From Methylobacterium brachiatum (lineage in GTDB: Bacteria > Pseudomonadota > Alphaproteobacteria > Rhizobiales > Beijerinckiaceae), in the NCBI RefSeq assembly GCF_020523825.1, contig NZ_JAJALK010000002.1, forward strand, positions 124,001 through 188,000: DNA of 64,000 bases. Reading direction: 5' to 3'. Made by a program: the position numbers and the translations under genes. Shown here one piece after another: positions 16,972 to 25,370 of the stretch. The notes under the pieces were generated by a model, which saw only the letters and a list, made by a program, of their open reading frames with translations, made no database searches and had not been told where the DNA came from. Within the stretch, counting starts at the first letter, position 1, and each line of letters starts with the position of its first letter.

Positions 16972-18090
16972 ATGACCGCCCGCCTGTTCGAACCGCTCGC
17001 CCTGGATGCCCTCACCCTCGAGAACCGCATCCTGATCGCACCGATGTGCCAGTATTCGGCCCGGGACGGCGAGGCCACCGACTGGCACATGATCCATCTC
17101 GGCCAGCTCGCCCAATCGGGCGCCGGCCTGCTGACCCTGGAGGCCACGGCGGTCTCCCCGGAGGCGCGGATCACCGCCTGGGATCTCGGCCTGTACTCGG
17201 ACGGCTGCGAGCGGGCGCTCGGCCGGGTGCTGGAGGCGGTGCGCGAATACGCCCCGATCCCGATCTGCATCCAGATCGCCCATGCCGGCCGCAAGGCGTC
17301 GAGCCAGGCGCCCTGGGAGGGCGGCCAGCAGATCCCGCCCGAGCATCCCTATGGCTGGCGCACGGAGGCGCCCTCGGCGGTCCCGCACGGCGAGGCCGAG
17401 GTGCCGCCCCACGCCCTGGACGCCGCCGACCTGAAGCGCGTCCGCGACCAGTTCGTCGCCACGGCCAAGCGCGCCGTGCGGCTGGGGATCGAGGCCGTCG
17501 AGCTGCACGGCGCCCACGGCTACCTGCTGCACCAGTTCCTGTCGCCGATCGCCAACAAGCGCACTGACCAGTATGGCGGCAGCCTCGAGAACCGGATGCG
17601 CTTTCCCCTCGAAGTCTACGACGCCGTGCGCGACGTCGTGCCGGCCGGCAGCCCGGTCTGGCTGCGGGTCTCGGCCACCGACTGGGTCGAGGACGGCTGG
17701 GACCTCGACGAGACCGTCGCCCTGGGCCAGGCGCTCAAGCAGGCCGGCTCGCCGGCGCTGCACGTCTCCACCGGCGGTGTCTCGCCCAAGCAGGCGATCA
17801 AGCTCGGGCCGGGCTACCAGGTGCCCCATGCCGAGCGGATCAAGGCCGAGACCGGGCTGACCACCATCGCGGTCGGCCTGATCACCGAGGCGCAGCAGGC
17901 GGAGGCGATCCTGGCCGAGGGCAAGGCCGACGCGATCTCGCTCGCCCGGGCCATGCTGTACGATCCCCGCTGGCCCTGGCACGCGGCGGCCGAGCTCGGC
18001 GCCCAGGTGCGGGCGCCGAAGCAGTACTGGCGCTCCCAGCCGCGGGAATACAAGGACCTGTTCAAGGACACGGCGTTCGGGCAGCGCTAG
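16972..18090 (+). CDS. NADH:flavin oxidoreductase, old yellow enzyme family (YqjM/XenA type)
   Basis: A 372-residue FMN-dependent ene-reductase of the thermophilic-like OYE class. Evidence includes IAPMCQYSARDG with the conserved Cys that tunes FMN in YqjM-type enzymes, QIAHAGRKAS, the active-site ELHGAHGYLLHQFLSP, NKRTDQYGGSLENRMRF and the C-terminal phosphate-binding VGLITEAQQAEAIL...ADAISLARAMLYDP pattern. The ATG at 16972 follows CGGAG by seven bases. It stands alone between oppositely oriented genes. Typical roles are reduction of activated alkenes, quinones or nitro compounds; the physiological substrate is unknown. Confidence 0.92.
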   Translation: MTARLFEPLALDALTLENRILIAPMCQYSARDGEATDWHMIHLGQLAQSGAGLLTLEATAVSPEARITAWDLGLYSDGCERALGRVLEAVREYAPIPICIQIAHAGRKASSQAPWEGGQQIPPEHPYGWRTEAPSAVPHGEAEVPPHALDAADLKRVRDQFVATAKRAVRLGIEAVELHGAHGYLLHQFLSPIANKRTDQYGGSLENRMRFPLEVYDAVRDVVPAGSPVWLRVSATDWVEDGWDLDETVALGQALKQAGSPALHVSTGGVSPKQAIKLGPGYQVPHAERIKAETGLTTIAVGLITEAQQAEAILAEGKADAISLARAMLYDPRWPWHAAAELGAQVRAPKQYWRSQPREYKDLFKDTAFGQR

Positions 18091-18135
18091 AGCGCCCTCC
18101 GGTCGCCCTCGGCCCCCAAGCCGAGCGCGATCCGA

Positions 18136-20235
18136 TCAGGGCGTTGCGGACTCGCCTTCGAGGATCGCGACGCCCCAAGCCGGTAGGTCGATCGGCTTGC
18201 CGCGCGTGACCGCCCGACCGCTCAGGAGCTCGGTGCCGCTCACCATCGCGGGCGTGGCCTGGGCCGTCGCGGAGTAGTTCAGCACGTAGCGGACCGGATG
18301 CCCGTTCGTCAGCGTGCCCCCGCGCACGATGATCGGCCAGTGCACCGCGGGAACATCGATCCCGGCGCGCTTGGCCGCATCCGCCAGGATCTTCTCGGCC
18401 AGGGCATCGGTCGGCATGAAGCCGACATAGGTCACCGCGCCCGAGCCCCAGCTGTTGCGCGTCACCGCGGCGGCGGCGGGCCAGGACGGGCTCTGGTAGC
18501 GCGCCACCACCGTCGCGGTGGTCGGGGTCAGCATCTCCATCCACCAGCGGGCCTTGTTGTCTGCCGCGCCGACGCCGAACGGGTCGCCCGCGAGCGACAC
18601 GCCCTCGGGCACCGTGAACAGCTGATAGGTCACCCCCGCCGCCTGCGCGATCCCGCCCGGCTGCGCCGCGAAGCGCACCTTCGTGTTCTCGTCGGAGAAG
18701 CCGCTCTTGAAGCTGTAGAGCACGTGGGCGCCCGCCTTGGCGCAGTCATTGAGCTTGGCGATCTCCGCGTCGCTCGCCGCGTAGAGCGCCGGCACCACGA
18801 TCAGCTTGTATTGATCGAGCGGCACCGTGGAAGACGGAGAGATCAGATCCACCTCGATGTTCTGCCGGTACAGCGCATCGTAGAACCCGCGCACCACCTC
18901 GTTGTAGGTCACGGGCGTCCGATCGGCATTGCCCTTGAAGTCGTGCGTGTTGATCTTGAACGAATCGAAGGCGCTCAACGCGGCGTTGCTGACGTAGAGG
19001 GCGACGCGGTTCGTCTTCTTCATGTCGGCGAGCTTCGGCCCGAGCCGCTTGAGGTCGGCGCCGATCGTCTTCGCCTCGTCGTAGACCGGGTTGGGCTTGT
19101 AGTCCTGCGTCAGCAGCCCGCGCCAGTAGGTCTCGAACGAGTTCGTGGTCGTGGCCCAGTGCCAGTACTCAACCATCTTCGCACCGGAGGCGAGGTGGCT
19201 GAAGGCCTGCAGGCGCAGCTGGCCGGGGAAGGGCGTCCATTCCGGGAACCCCTGCGCCTGCGTCTCGATCACCAGGTAATTCGCGCCGCCGCGCATCGAG
19301 CGGGCCACGTCGCCGCCGAAGGCGATCTCGGTCCCGGTCAGCTTCTCCTGGCTGGGATGGTAGATGTCGATGCCGGCCACATCGAGCGCCTTGGCGGCCT
19401 CCCAATGGTTGACGTCCGGCTGGATGCCGTAGGAATAGCCGCGCCAGTCGAGGTCGAAGTTCTGGGTGACGAACTGGCCGGGCCGGGCGTGCCGACGGAC
19501 CAGACCCGCCTGCCACGCGAGGAAGTCGGTCACGAGCCCGCGCTGGAACGCCTGGAAGGCGTTCGTCATACTGGCGTTGATCGACGCGTTGACCGACGGG
19601 AAATCGTCCCAGCTGTTGATCCGGTTGCTCCAGTAGTCGAGCCCCCAAGCCTTGTTGAGATCGTCGAGGCTCGACCATTTGGTCTTCATGGCCGCAACGA
19701 AGGCGGCCTGGACGTTGGGGCCGCTGGTCCCGAACGGTTTGGTCTCGTTGTCGACCTGGTAGCCGATGACCGCCGGATCGTCCTTCACGTGGTCGATCAG
19801 GGCCACGATGACGCGCTCGGCGGCCGCGCGGTAATGGGGATTGGTGATGTCCATGTTCTGCCGCGGACCGTAGGCGCCCGGCTGCAGCAGGATGTCGGGG
19901 TGCTGGCGCACCAGCCAGGTCGGCACGGCATAGGTCGGCGTGCCGATGATGACCTTGATGCCCTCGCGATTCATCGCCGCAAGGGTCCGGTCGATATGGC
20001 TGAAATTGAAGACGTTCGGCTGGGGCTCCAAGGTGCCCCAAGTGGATTCGGCGATCCGGACGACGGTGATGCCCGCCGCCTTCATCATCCGGGCGTCCTC
20101 GTCGACCCGGTCGACCGGCGTATACTCGTCGTAATAGGCCGCGCCGTACAGGATCGTTTGCGGGACTTGCGCCCCCGCCGAACTCGTCGCGAGCACCATC
20201 GCCGCAACGCTGGCGGCAAGCTTCGACCGAGCCAT
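18136..20235 (-). CDS. Exported glycoside hydrolase family 42 beta-galactosidase-like
   Basis: A 699-residue GH42 protein. A Sec signal peptide (residues 1-22, ending SAGA) precedes the TIM-barrel domain, which contains TVVRIAESTWGTLEP, general acid/base Glu164 in YQVDNETK and nucleophile Glu324 in LVIETQAQGF. Trimerisation-like (residues 410-600) and C-terminal beta domains follow, giving the usual GH42 length. Most GH42 enzymes are cytoplasmic, so the signal peptide is notable. A GGGGGGA ribosome site lies six bases before the ATG and a promoter is visible at 20259-20287. No sugar transporter or regulator adjoins it. Substrate (plant or polysaccharide galactosides) is inferred from family only. 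Confidence 0.9.
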   Translation of the reverse strand: MARSKLAASVAAMVLATSSAGAQVPQTILYGAAYYDEYTPVDRVDEDARMMKAAGITVVRIAESTWGTLEPQPNVFNFSHIDRTLAAMNREGIKVIIGTPTYAVPTWLVRQHPDILLQPGAYGPRQNMDITNPHYRAAAERVIVALIDHVKDDPAVIGYQVDNETKPFGTSGPNVQAAFVAAMKTKWSSLDDLNKAWGLDYWSNRINSWDDFPSVNASINASMTNAFQAFQRGLVTDFLAWQAGLVRRHARPGQFVTQNFDLDWRGYSYGIQPDVNHWEAAKALDVAGIDIYHPSQEKLTGTEIAFGGDVARSMRGGANYLVIETQAQGFPEWTPFPGQLRLQAFSHLASGAKMVEYWHWATTTNSFETYWRGLLTQDYKPNPVYDEAKTIGADLKRLGPKLADMKKTNRVALYVSNAALSAFDSFKINTHDFKGNADRTPVTYNEVVRGFYDALYRQNIEVDLISPSSTVPLDQYKLIVVPALYAASDAEIAKLNDCAKAGAHVLYSFKSGFSDENTKVRFAAQPGGIAQAAGVTYQLFTVPEGVSLAGDPFGVGAADNKARWWMEMLTPTTATVVARYQSPSWPAAAAVTRNSWGSGAVTYVGFMPTDALAEKILADAAKRAGIDVPAVHWPIIVRGGTLTNGHPVRYVLNYSATAQATPAMVSGTELLSGRAVTRGKPIDLPAWGVAILEGESATP

Positions 20236-20258
20236 GATTCCCCCCTTTGTTTTGTCTG

Positions 20259-20287
20259 AGTATATCGGGGGCGGTGCGCGCGTCCAA
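20259..20287 (-). promoter_or_regulatory. Candidate sigma70 promoter of the GH42 gene
   Basis: Reading the minus strand, TTGGAC (20287-20282) is separated by exactly 17 bases from TATACT (20264-20259). The predicted transcription start is about 17 bases before the GH42 ATG, leaving room for its GGGGGGA ribosome site. It is the best sigma70-like promoter I can see in the window. Confidence 0.55.
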
Positions 20288-20433
20288 GCGCTAACGGCAG
20301 TTCCGAACCGCAGGGCGACCGACCTCGCGGCCCCGGGCCGGATGCCGATCCTTGGCCGGTCCGCGGCCGCATGGTCGTTCGATGGTGAGATCCGGGATCG
20401 GGCCCGCTGTGATGCGGGATGCCGAGCGCGCCT

Positions 20434-21189
20434 TCAGCGCACGAGCGCCCCGATCAGCGGCCCCAGCGGCCGGCTGATGTCCGAGCGGCCGAGATTCGGC
20501 GCGTAGAGGCTCGAGACCGTGCCGTCGAGGAACAGGGCGTCCCGGCAGCCGAGGTCGTCTCGGAACAGGCGGGCGAAGGCTCCGAAGGTCACCGGGCGCT
20601 CGGAGATGGCGAACACCGCCACGCGCCCGTCCTCCTGCACCCCGACGCCGTTGCGGATCTTCTGGCTCGGACCGTCGGTGGAAATCTTGGGGTGGATCTG
20701 GCCGTCGATCACCAGCATCGGGCCGGATTGCGTGGCGAAGTCGGGCCGGATCTTCGCCCGGAGGTAATGGCCGGTGTCGAGCACGCCGGCCTTGTCGCCC
20801 TTCACCCAGAACACGCCGTTGGGCTTGAGGTGGAAGTTGCCCGGCCCGTCCGCGGTCGAGACCCGCTTCATCTCGCGCCCGTCCTCGACATAGAGGCCCA
20901 CCGGCGCCTGCTCCTTGTCGTACATGCCGGCATTCATCGCGAAGGCGAGGCGCCCGCCCTGCTTCTCGGCAAGGGTCCCCAGGGCGCCGTAGGGCCGGCC
21001 GTCCTCCTGGAGCCAGAACAGCCGCAGCCGCTGCCGGCGCAGGTCGATCGTGCAGACCGTGAATGCCTCGCCCTGCGCCTGGACGGCGCGGCAGAGATCC
21101 GGCGCGGCCGGGGCCGCCACGGCCGCGCGGGCGACCGCGAGCGTCATCGCGAGCGCGATCAACAGAGCGTGAACCGGGCGCGTCGTCAT
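20434..21189 (-). CDS. Phosphodiester glycosidase (DUF2233/NAGPA) family protein
   Basis: A 251-residue exported protein with a signal peptide ending VARAAVAA (about residue 26). The NAGPA/DUF2233 core is visible as LAFAMNAGMYDKEQAPVGLYVEDG, NFHLKPNGVFWV, QSGPMLVIDGQIHP, RNGVGVQEDGRVAVFAIS and CRDALFLDGTVSSLYAP. Homologues include the mammalian uncovering enzyme and bacterial exopolysaccharide-related proteins; bacterial substrates are mostly unknown. It lies downstream of, and in the same direction as, a stretch opposite the Gly-rich gene, with no clear partner. Confidence 0.85.
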   Translation of the reverse strand: MTTRPVHALLIALAMTLAVARAAVAAPAAPDLCRAVQAQGEAFTVCTIDLRRQRLRLFWLQEDGRPYGALGTLAEKQGGRLAFAMNAGMYDKEQAPVGLYVEDGREMKRVSTADGPGNFHLKPNGVFWVKGDKAGVLDTGHYLRAKIRPDFATQSGPMLVIDGQIHPKISTDGPSQKIRNGVGVQEDGRVAVFAISERPVTFGAFARLFRDDLGCRDALFLDGTVSSLYAPNLGRSDISRPLGPLIGALVR

Positions 21190-21344
21190 CGGTGGTTCCG
21201 TGGGCCCGAAGGCGGGGGCGAGGGCAGGCGCAGCGCCTTTCGCCTGGGAAAACGGCGATTTTCGTGTCCGGGACCGGAGCTTCGCGGCTCAGGATGGCGC
21301 CGGGCTTGCGGCTCCGCCAGCGGCCGCGCGCCGCGGGCGGCACC

Positions 21345-21370
21345 TGAACTGTTTTCAATACTCAGGCGTT
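21345..21370 (+). promoter_or_regulatory. EcfG-like general stress promoter of the Gly/Tyr-rich gene
   Basis: TGAAC (21345-21349), a 17-base spacer and CGTT (21367-21370), 40 bases before the ATG of the Gly/Tyr-rich exported protein. This differs by one base from the alphaproteobacterial EcfG consensus GGAAC-N16/17-CGTT and has the same variant -35 as the site at 44368-44393. Confidence 0.5.
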
Positions 21371-21410
21371 TCTGGCTCACGAGGGCGGTTAGAATCGACG
21401 GAGATACAAG

Positions 21411-21941
21411 ATGAAGGGTGCAGTGCTCGGCTCGGCCATGCTGGCGGCGGGTGCCCTGGTCGTGATGCCGGCCACCGCCGATGCGCGCGGCTTCGGCGGC
21501 GGCGGGTTCCACGGTGGCGGGTTCCACGGTGGCGGGTTTCACGGTGGTGGATTCGGCGGCGGCTTCCGGGGTGCCGGATTCGGCGGCTTCCGGGGCGGCG
21601 GCTTCGGCGGGTTCCGCGGCGGCTATGGCGGGTTCCGCGGCGCCGGCTTCCACGGCGGCTACGGCCGGGGCTTCTACGGCCGCGGCTACGGCTATCGCGG
21701 CGGCTACGGCTACGGCCTCGGCGGCCTGGGTCTCGGCGTCGGCCTGGGTCTGGCGGCCGGCGGCCTCTACGGCGGCTACGGTGGTTACGGCTATCCGGGT
21801 TACGGCTACGGCTACGGCGGCGGCTACGCCCCGGTCGGCTATGCCGGCGATTACGGCTACGGCGGCGGTTGCTACACGGTCCCGCGGGTGCGCTGGACCC
21901 CCTACGGCTACCGCCGGGTCCTGGTCGAGCGCTGCTACTGA
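21411..21941 (+). CDS. Exported Gly/Tyr-rich low-complexity protein
   Basis: A 176-residue protein with a signal peptide (about 1-25, ending ATADA), then a glycine-rich chain of GGGFHGGGF and GGYGGYGYPGYGYG units, and a C-terminal Cys-containing tail CYTVPRVRWTPYGYRRVLVERCY (residues 154-176, read in parts). Such proteins are common, abundant and stress- or envelope-associated in Methylobacterium relatives, but no biochemical function is known to me. The TATA-less upstream region has an EcfG-like promoter, and a strong intrinsic terminator follows. A GACGGAGA ribosome site precedes the ATG. Confidence 0.8.
   Translation: MKGAVLGSAMLAAGALVVMPATADARGFGGGGFHGGGFHGGGFHGGGFGGGFRGAGFGGFRGGGFGGFRGGYGGFRGAGFHGGYGRGFYGRGYGYRGGYGYGLGGLGLGVGLGLAAGGLYGGYGGYGYPGYGYGYGGGYAPVGYAGDYGYGGGCYTVPRVRWTPYGYRRVLVERCY
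21501..21545 (+). repeat. Tandem 15-base repeat in the Gly-rich coding region
   Basis: Three nearly perfect copies of GGCGGGTTCCACGGT encoding GGFHG units, followed by a degenerate fourth. Copy number may vary between strains by slippage without frame loss, since the unit is five codons. Confidence 0.8.
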
Positions 21942-21968
21942 GCGGCGCCTGAACCGGACCGCATTGGG

Positions 21969-21996
21969 AAAGGCCGCCTCCGGGCGGCCTTTTCCT
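21969..21996 (+). terminator. Intrinsic terminator after the Gly/Tyr-rich gene
   Basis: A perfect 10-base-pair stem AAAGGCCGCC/GGCGGCCTTT with a four-base loop, followed by TTCCTT. It is 28 bases after the stop codon and separates this gene from the MFS gene. Confidence 0.85.
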
Positions 21997-22070
21997 TGCG
22001 TGGCGCCTCCCCACGGTTGCACAGCTCGGCTATTGGCGCCGATACTGGTACCCGGTGGTGGGAGAGTGTG

Positions 22071-23375
22071 ATGCGTACGGAATCCGGGCCGGGGAATACG
22101 GGCGTGGAGGCGGTGGAGATCCGCGACGCCAGCCTCATGGCCTTCTACCGCTCCATGACCTCGACGGAGCGGCACACTTTCTGGGCATGCGCCGCCGGCT
22201 GGTGCCTCGACGGCATGGACTTCATGATCTACCCGCTGGTGATCGGGACGATCATGGCCCTCTGGCACGTCGATTCCGGCACGGCCGGGCTCGCCGCCAC
22301 CGTGACGCTGCTCGCCTCGGCGCTGGGCGGCTGGCTCGCGGGCTTCATCGCCGACCGGATCGGCCGGGTGCTCACCCTCCAGATCACCATCCTGTGGTTC
22401 TCGGTGTTCTCGCTGCTCTGCGCCTTCGTGCAGAATTTCGAGCAGCTGCTCATCGCCCGGGCGATCCTGGGACTCGGCTTCGGCGGCGAGTGGGCGGCCG
22501 GCGCCGTACTGATCGGCGAGACCATCCGGGCCGAGTATCGCGGCCGCGCCGTCGGCTCGGTCCAGTCCGGCTGGGCGATCGGCTGGGGCATGGCGGTGCT
22601 GGCCCAGGCAGTGACCTTCTCGCTGCTGCCCCCCGAGATCGCCTGGCGCTGGATGTTCGCGATCGGCGCGCTGCCGGCCCTGCTGATCTTCTACCTGCGC
22701 CGCTACGTCCAGGAGCCGCAGGTCGCCGCCGAGACCCGGGCCCGGGCCATCGCCACCGGCGACCGGCCGAAGATCTGGGAGATTTTCTCGGGGCCGATCC
22801 TCAAGACGACCCTGCTCGCCTCGCTGGCGGCGGCGGGCTGCCAGGGCGGCTATTACGCGATCACCACCTGGGTGCCGCGCTTCCTCACCACCGAGCGGGG
22901 CCTGTCGGTGGTGTCCTCCACGGGCTATCTCGCGGCGCTGATCATCGGCTCGTTCGCCGGCTATCTCGTGGGCGCCTGGCTCGCCGACCGGCTCGGGCGG
23001 CGGCCGCTGTTCCTGATCTTCTCGCTCGGCGCCATCGCGGTGATCGTCGCCTACACGCAGATCCCGCTCTCCAACAGCGTGCTCTGGGTGCTGGGCTTCC
23101 CGCTCGGGTTCTTCGCCTCGGGCTACTTCTCCGGGATGGGCGCCTTCCTGACCGAGCTCTACCCGACCCGCCTGCGCGGCTCGGGGCAGGGCTTCTGCTA
23201 CAATTTCGGCCGGGGCGTGGGCGCCCTGTTCCCGGCGCTCGTGGGCTATCTCGCCGAGCGCGCCGGCCTCGCCTCGGCCATCGCGATCTTCGCGGCGATC
23301 GCCTACGGGATCTTCTTCCTGGCGGCCTTCGCGCTGCCCGAGACCCGCGGCCGGGTCCTGCACGCGGACACCTGA
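22071..23375 (+). CDS. Major facilitator superfamily transporter (metabolite:H+ symporter type)
   Basis: A 434-residue inner-membrane protein with 12 predicted membrane helices. MFS motif A appears as GGWLAGFIADRIGRV between helices 2 and 3 and again as VGAWLADRLGRRPLF after helix 8; LGLGFGGEWAAGAVLIGE in helix 4 resembles the sugar/metabolite and aromatic-acid symporter subfamilies. The ATG at 22071 has GGGAGAG just upstream; a longer open frame begins in the terminator and is unlikely. The amidohydrolase gene begins two bases after the stop, so the pair probably imports and hydrolyses one compound, possibly a lactone or aromatic acid. Confidence 0.88.
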   Translation: MRTESGPGNTGVEAVEIRDASLMAFYRSMTSTERHTFWACAAGWCLDGMDFMIYPLVIGTIMALWHVDSGTAGLAATVTLLASALGGWLAGFIADRIGRVLTLQITILWFSVFSLLCAFVQNFEQLLIARAILGLGFGGEWAAGAVLIGETIRAEYRGRAVGSVQSGWAIGWGMAVLAQAVTFSLLPPEIAWRWMFAIGALPALLIFYLRRYVQEPQVAAETRARAIATGDRPKIWEIFSGPILKTTLLASLAAAGCQGGYYAITTWVPRFLTTERGLSVVSSTGYLAALIIGSFAGYLVGAWLADRLGRRPLFLIFSLGAIAVIVAYTQIPLSNSVLWVLGFPLGFFASGYFSGMGAFLTELYPTRLRGSGQGFCYNFGRGVGALFPALVGYLAERAGLASAIAIFAAIAYGIFFLAAFALPETRGRVLHADT

Positions 23376-23377
23376 CC

Positions 23378-24247
23378 ATGCCGGAGATCCGAGACTGCCC
23401 CGCCCCGGATCCGCATCCGGGCGGGCCGACCCGCTACCGGGTGCCCGCCGGCGCGGTCGACACCCACGCCCACGTGATCGGCCTGCCGCCGGCCTATCCG
23501 CTGGTGGCCGACCGCAGCTACACGCCACCGGCCGCCCCGGCGGACCGGTATCTGGCGATGCTCGACGCCACCGGCATGGCCAACGGCGTGCTGGTTCAGG
23601 TCAGCGTCCACGGCACCGACAACCGCCTGATGGTGGAGACGCTCCGGGCCAACCGGCAGCGCCTGCGCGGCATCGCGGTGATCCCGCTGGGCCTGCCCGA
23701 CGCGGAGCTCGCCGCCCTGAAGGAGGCCGGGGTGGTGGGCCTGCGCCTCAACGTGCTGTTCGGCGGCGGGGTCGGTCTCGACGCGGTCGAGGCCTACGGG
23801 GCGCTCGCCCGGGAGATGGGCTGGCACCTGCAGTTCCTGCTGGACGCCCGCGACCTGCCGCCCATCGCCACGCGCCTGGCGCGGCTGCCGGTGCCCCTGG
23901 TGTTCGACCATATGGGCCACATGCCGGCCTCGGCGGGGGTGGAGCATCCGGGCTTCCAGACCCTGCTCGGCCTCGTGCGCGACGGCAACTGGGTGAAGCT
24001 CTCCGGCGCCTTCCGGGATTCGGTCGCCGGCCCGCCCTACGCCGACACGATCCCGTTCGCCCGCGCCCTCAACGACGCCGCCCCCGAGCGCTGCCTCTGG
24101 GGCTCGGACTGGCCGCACGTGGCCGCCTGGGACGGGCCGCCGCGCCTGGCCGATCTGCTCGACCTGATGGCCGAGTGGGTGCCGGACGCGGAGCGCCGCC
24201 GCCGGCTCTTCGTCGACAACCCGCGCCGCCTCTACGGTTTCGACTAG
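23378..24247 (+). CDS. Amidohydrolase family protein (2-pyrone-4,6-dicarboxylate lactonase-like)
   Basis: A 289-residue TIM-barrel amidohydrolase. It has the N-terminal metal motif VDTHAHVIG, YLAMLDATGMANGVLVQ, VGLRLNVLFGGG, LVFDHMGHMPA and the C-terminal LWGSDWPHVAAWDGPP followed by LFVDNPRRLYGF. These are the signatures of LigI/PDC-lactonase-like and 4-sulfomuconolactone-type hydrolases (COG3618). It overlaps the MFS operon with only two bases of spacing. The physiological substrate is unknown; transport partnership suggests an imported cyclic ester or aromatic breakdown product. Confidence 0.82.
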   Translation: MPEIRDCPAPDPHPGGPTRYRVPAGAVDTHAHVIGLPPAYPLVADRSYTPPAAPADRYLAMLDATGMANGVLVQVSVHGTDNRLMVETLRANRQRLRGIAVIPLGLPDAELAALKEAGVVGLRLNVLFGGGVGLDAVEAYGALAREMGWHLQFLLDARDLPPIATRLARLPVPLVFDHMGHMPASAGVEHPGFQTLLGLVRDGNWVKLSGAFRDSVAGPPYADTIPFARALNDAAPERCLWGSDWPHVAAWDGPPRLADLLDLMAEWVPDAERRRRLFVDNPRRLYGFD

Positions 24248-24253
24248 GGGATG

Positions 24254-24451
24254 TCAGACCCGCAGGTCGACGCGCTGGCCCTGTCCGGAAGGCGCCGGCG
24301 GGCCGGAGGCGGCGGCGCCCTGGGCGGTCTCCGCCACGAGCCCGGCCACGGCCTTCTCAGCGTTGATCTGCTGGCGCGCGACCGCGGTGCCGATCGCCTG
24401 GTTCTGGGACGAGGCCAGCATCCGGCTGGCGGTGGCGGCGAGAGCGCTCAT
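24254..24451 (-). CDS. Small Ala/Gln-rich protein, YjfB-like motility family possible
   Basis: A 65-residue protein with sequence MSALAATASRMLASSQNQ, then IGTAVARQQINAEKAVAGL and a Pro/Ser tail ending GQRVDLRV. The helical N-terminus with Gln/Ala spacing and the C-terminal GxRVDxxV ending resemble the short YjfB-type putative motility proteins, but I cannot confirm this. It converges with the amidohydrolase gene only six bases away. Its ribosome site is GGAGGGGTGC just before the ATG. Confidence 0.6.
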   Translation of the reverse strand: MSALAATASRMLASSQNQAIGTAVARQQINAEKAVAGLVAETAQGAAASGPPAPSGQGQRVDLRV

Positions 24452-24527
24452 GCACCCCTCCTACGCGCCGCCCGTGAATCCGGCGTTAGCCGGATCCACC
24501 GCTTTTGAGCGAATGCGGGCTCGGACC

Positions 24528-24632
24528 GGGTTCCCAAAGGGCTGAGCCCTTTGGCGGGGTTCAGGGGCAGAGCCTCTGAAGAGAGCAGGGCCCCGCCCTG
24601 CACCCGCAAAAGGTCGACGACCTTTTGAAACC
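24528..24632. repeat. Family C multi-hairpin repeat, copy 3
   Basis: GGTTCCCAAAGGGCTGAGCCCTTTGG, a central degenerate segment, CAGGGCCCCGCCCTGC and AAAAGGTCGACGACCTTTT. It lies just beyond the stop of the XRE-cupin gene and may serve as its terminator. Confidence 0.8.
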
Positions 24633-24658
24633 AGGACTTCCAGCCGTTTCGTGCAGCG

Positions 24659-25219
24659 CTAAAAACTCGGCGGCGTGCAGGCGCTGACCAGCTCGCACGG
24701 GTTGGGGCCGACGCAGCGGAAGCGGTGCGGGCGGCGGCTGTCGAAGCTGTAGGCGTCGCCGGGGCCGAGGATGCGCCGCTCCTCGCCGACCGTGACCTCC
24801 AGGCGCCCGGAGAGCACGATGCCGCCCTCCTCGCCCTCGTGGGAGAGGGGCACCCGGCCGGTATCGGCCCCGGGCTCGTAGCGCTCCTTGAGGATCTGCA
24901 GCTTGCGCCCGAACAGGCTGTCGCCCACCTGCCGGAACGAGATCGCCCCCTTGGCCGCCTTGCGGCCGATCTCGGTGAGCTCGTCGGCCGCGAAGAACGC
25001 CTTGCGCTCAGGCTCCGGTTCGAGCGCGAAGAACTCGGCCATGCCGATCGGCACCCCGTCGAGGATCCGCTTCAGGGCGCCCACCGAGGGGTTCACCCGG
25101 TTCGCCTCGATCAGCGAGATCGCCGAGTTCGTCACCCCGGCCCGCTTGGCCAGCGCCCGCTGCGACAGGCCGTGGCGCGCCCGCACGAAGCGCAGGCGCG
25201 CGCCGACATCGATGCTCAT
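24659..25219 (-). CDS. XRE-family regulator with C-terminal cupin (PuuR-like)
   Basis: A 186-residue transcription factor. Residues 5-60 form an XRE helix-turn-helix (ARLRFVRARHGLSQRALAKR, then VTNSAISLIEANRVNPSVGAL), and residues 110-180 form a cupin ligand-binding barrel (SHEGEEGGIVLSGRLEVTVG, GDAYSFDSRRPHRF). This architecture is shared by PuuR-type regulators of polyamine and amino-acid catabolism. It is divergent from an omega-amino-acid aminotransferase gene, which is its likely target. Two imperfect direct repeats in the shared promoter region (25285-25325) are candidate binding sites. Confidence 0.88.
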   Translation of the reverse strand: MSIDVGARLRFVRARHGLSQRALAKRAGVTNSAISLIEANRVNPSVGALKRILDGVPIGMAEFFALEPEPERKAFFAADELTEIGRKAAKGAISFRQVGDSLFGRKLQILKERYEPGADTGRVPLSHEGEEGGIVLSGRLEVTVGEERRILGPGDAYSFDSRRPHRFRCVGPNPCELVSACTPPSF

Positions 25220-25284
25220 TCGCCCGGGCCCCGTTTCAGGTGTTGAGGATCCCGCAACGGTGGCGCCCGCGGCCCCGATTCTGC

Positions 25285-25325
25285 AAGGGCTTGGCGGCGA
25301 TCAGAAAAGGACTTGTTGCCCGATC
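25285..25325. promoter_or_regulatory. Imperfect direct repeat, candidate XRE-cupin operator
   Basis: AAGGGCTTGGCGGCGATC (25285-25302) and AAGGACTTGTTGCCCGATC (25307-25325) are imperfect direct copies with a period of about 22 bases, about two helical turns. They lie in the 151-base region between the divergent regulator and aminotransferase genes. Inference only. Confidence 0.35.
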
Positions 25326-25370
25326 CGCCAGGGTGTCCCCTGCAGAAACCTTCGCCCCGGAGCGCCGCCC

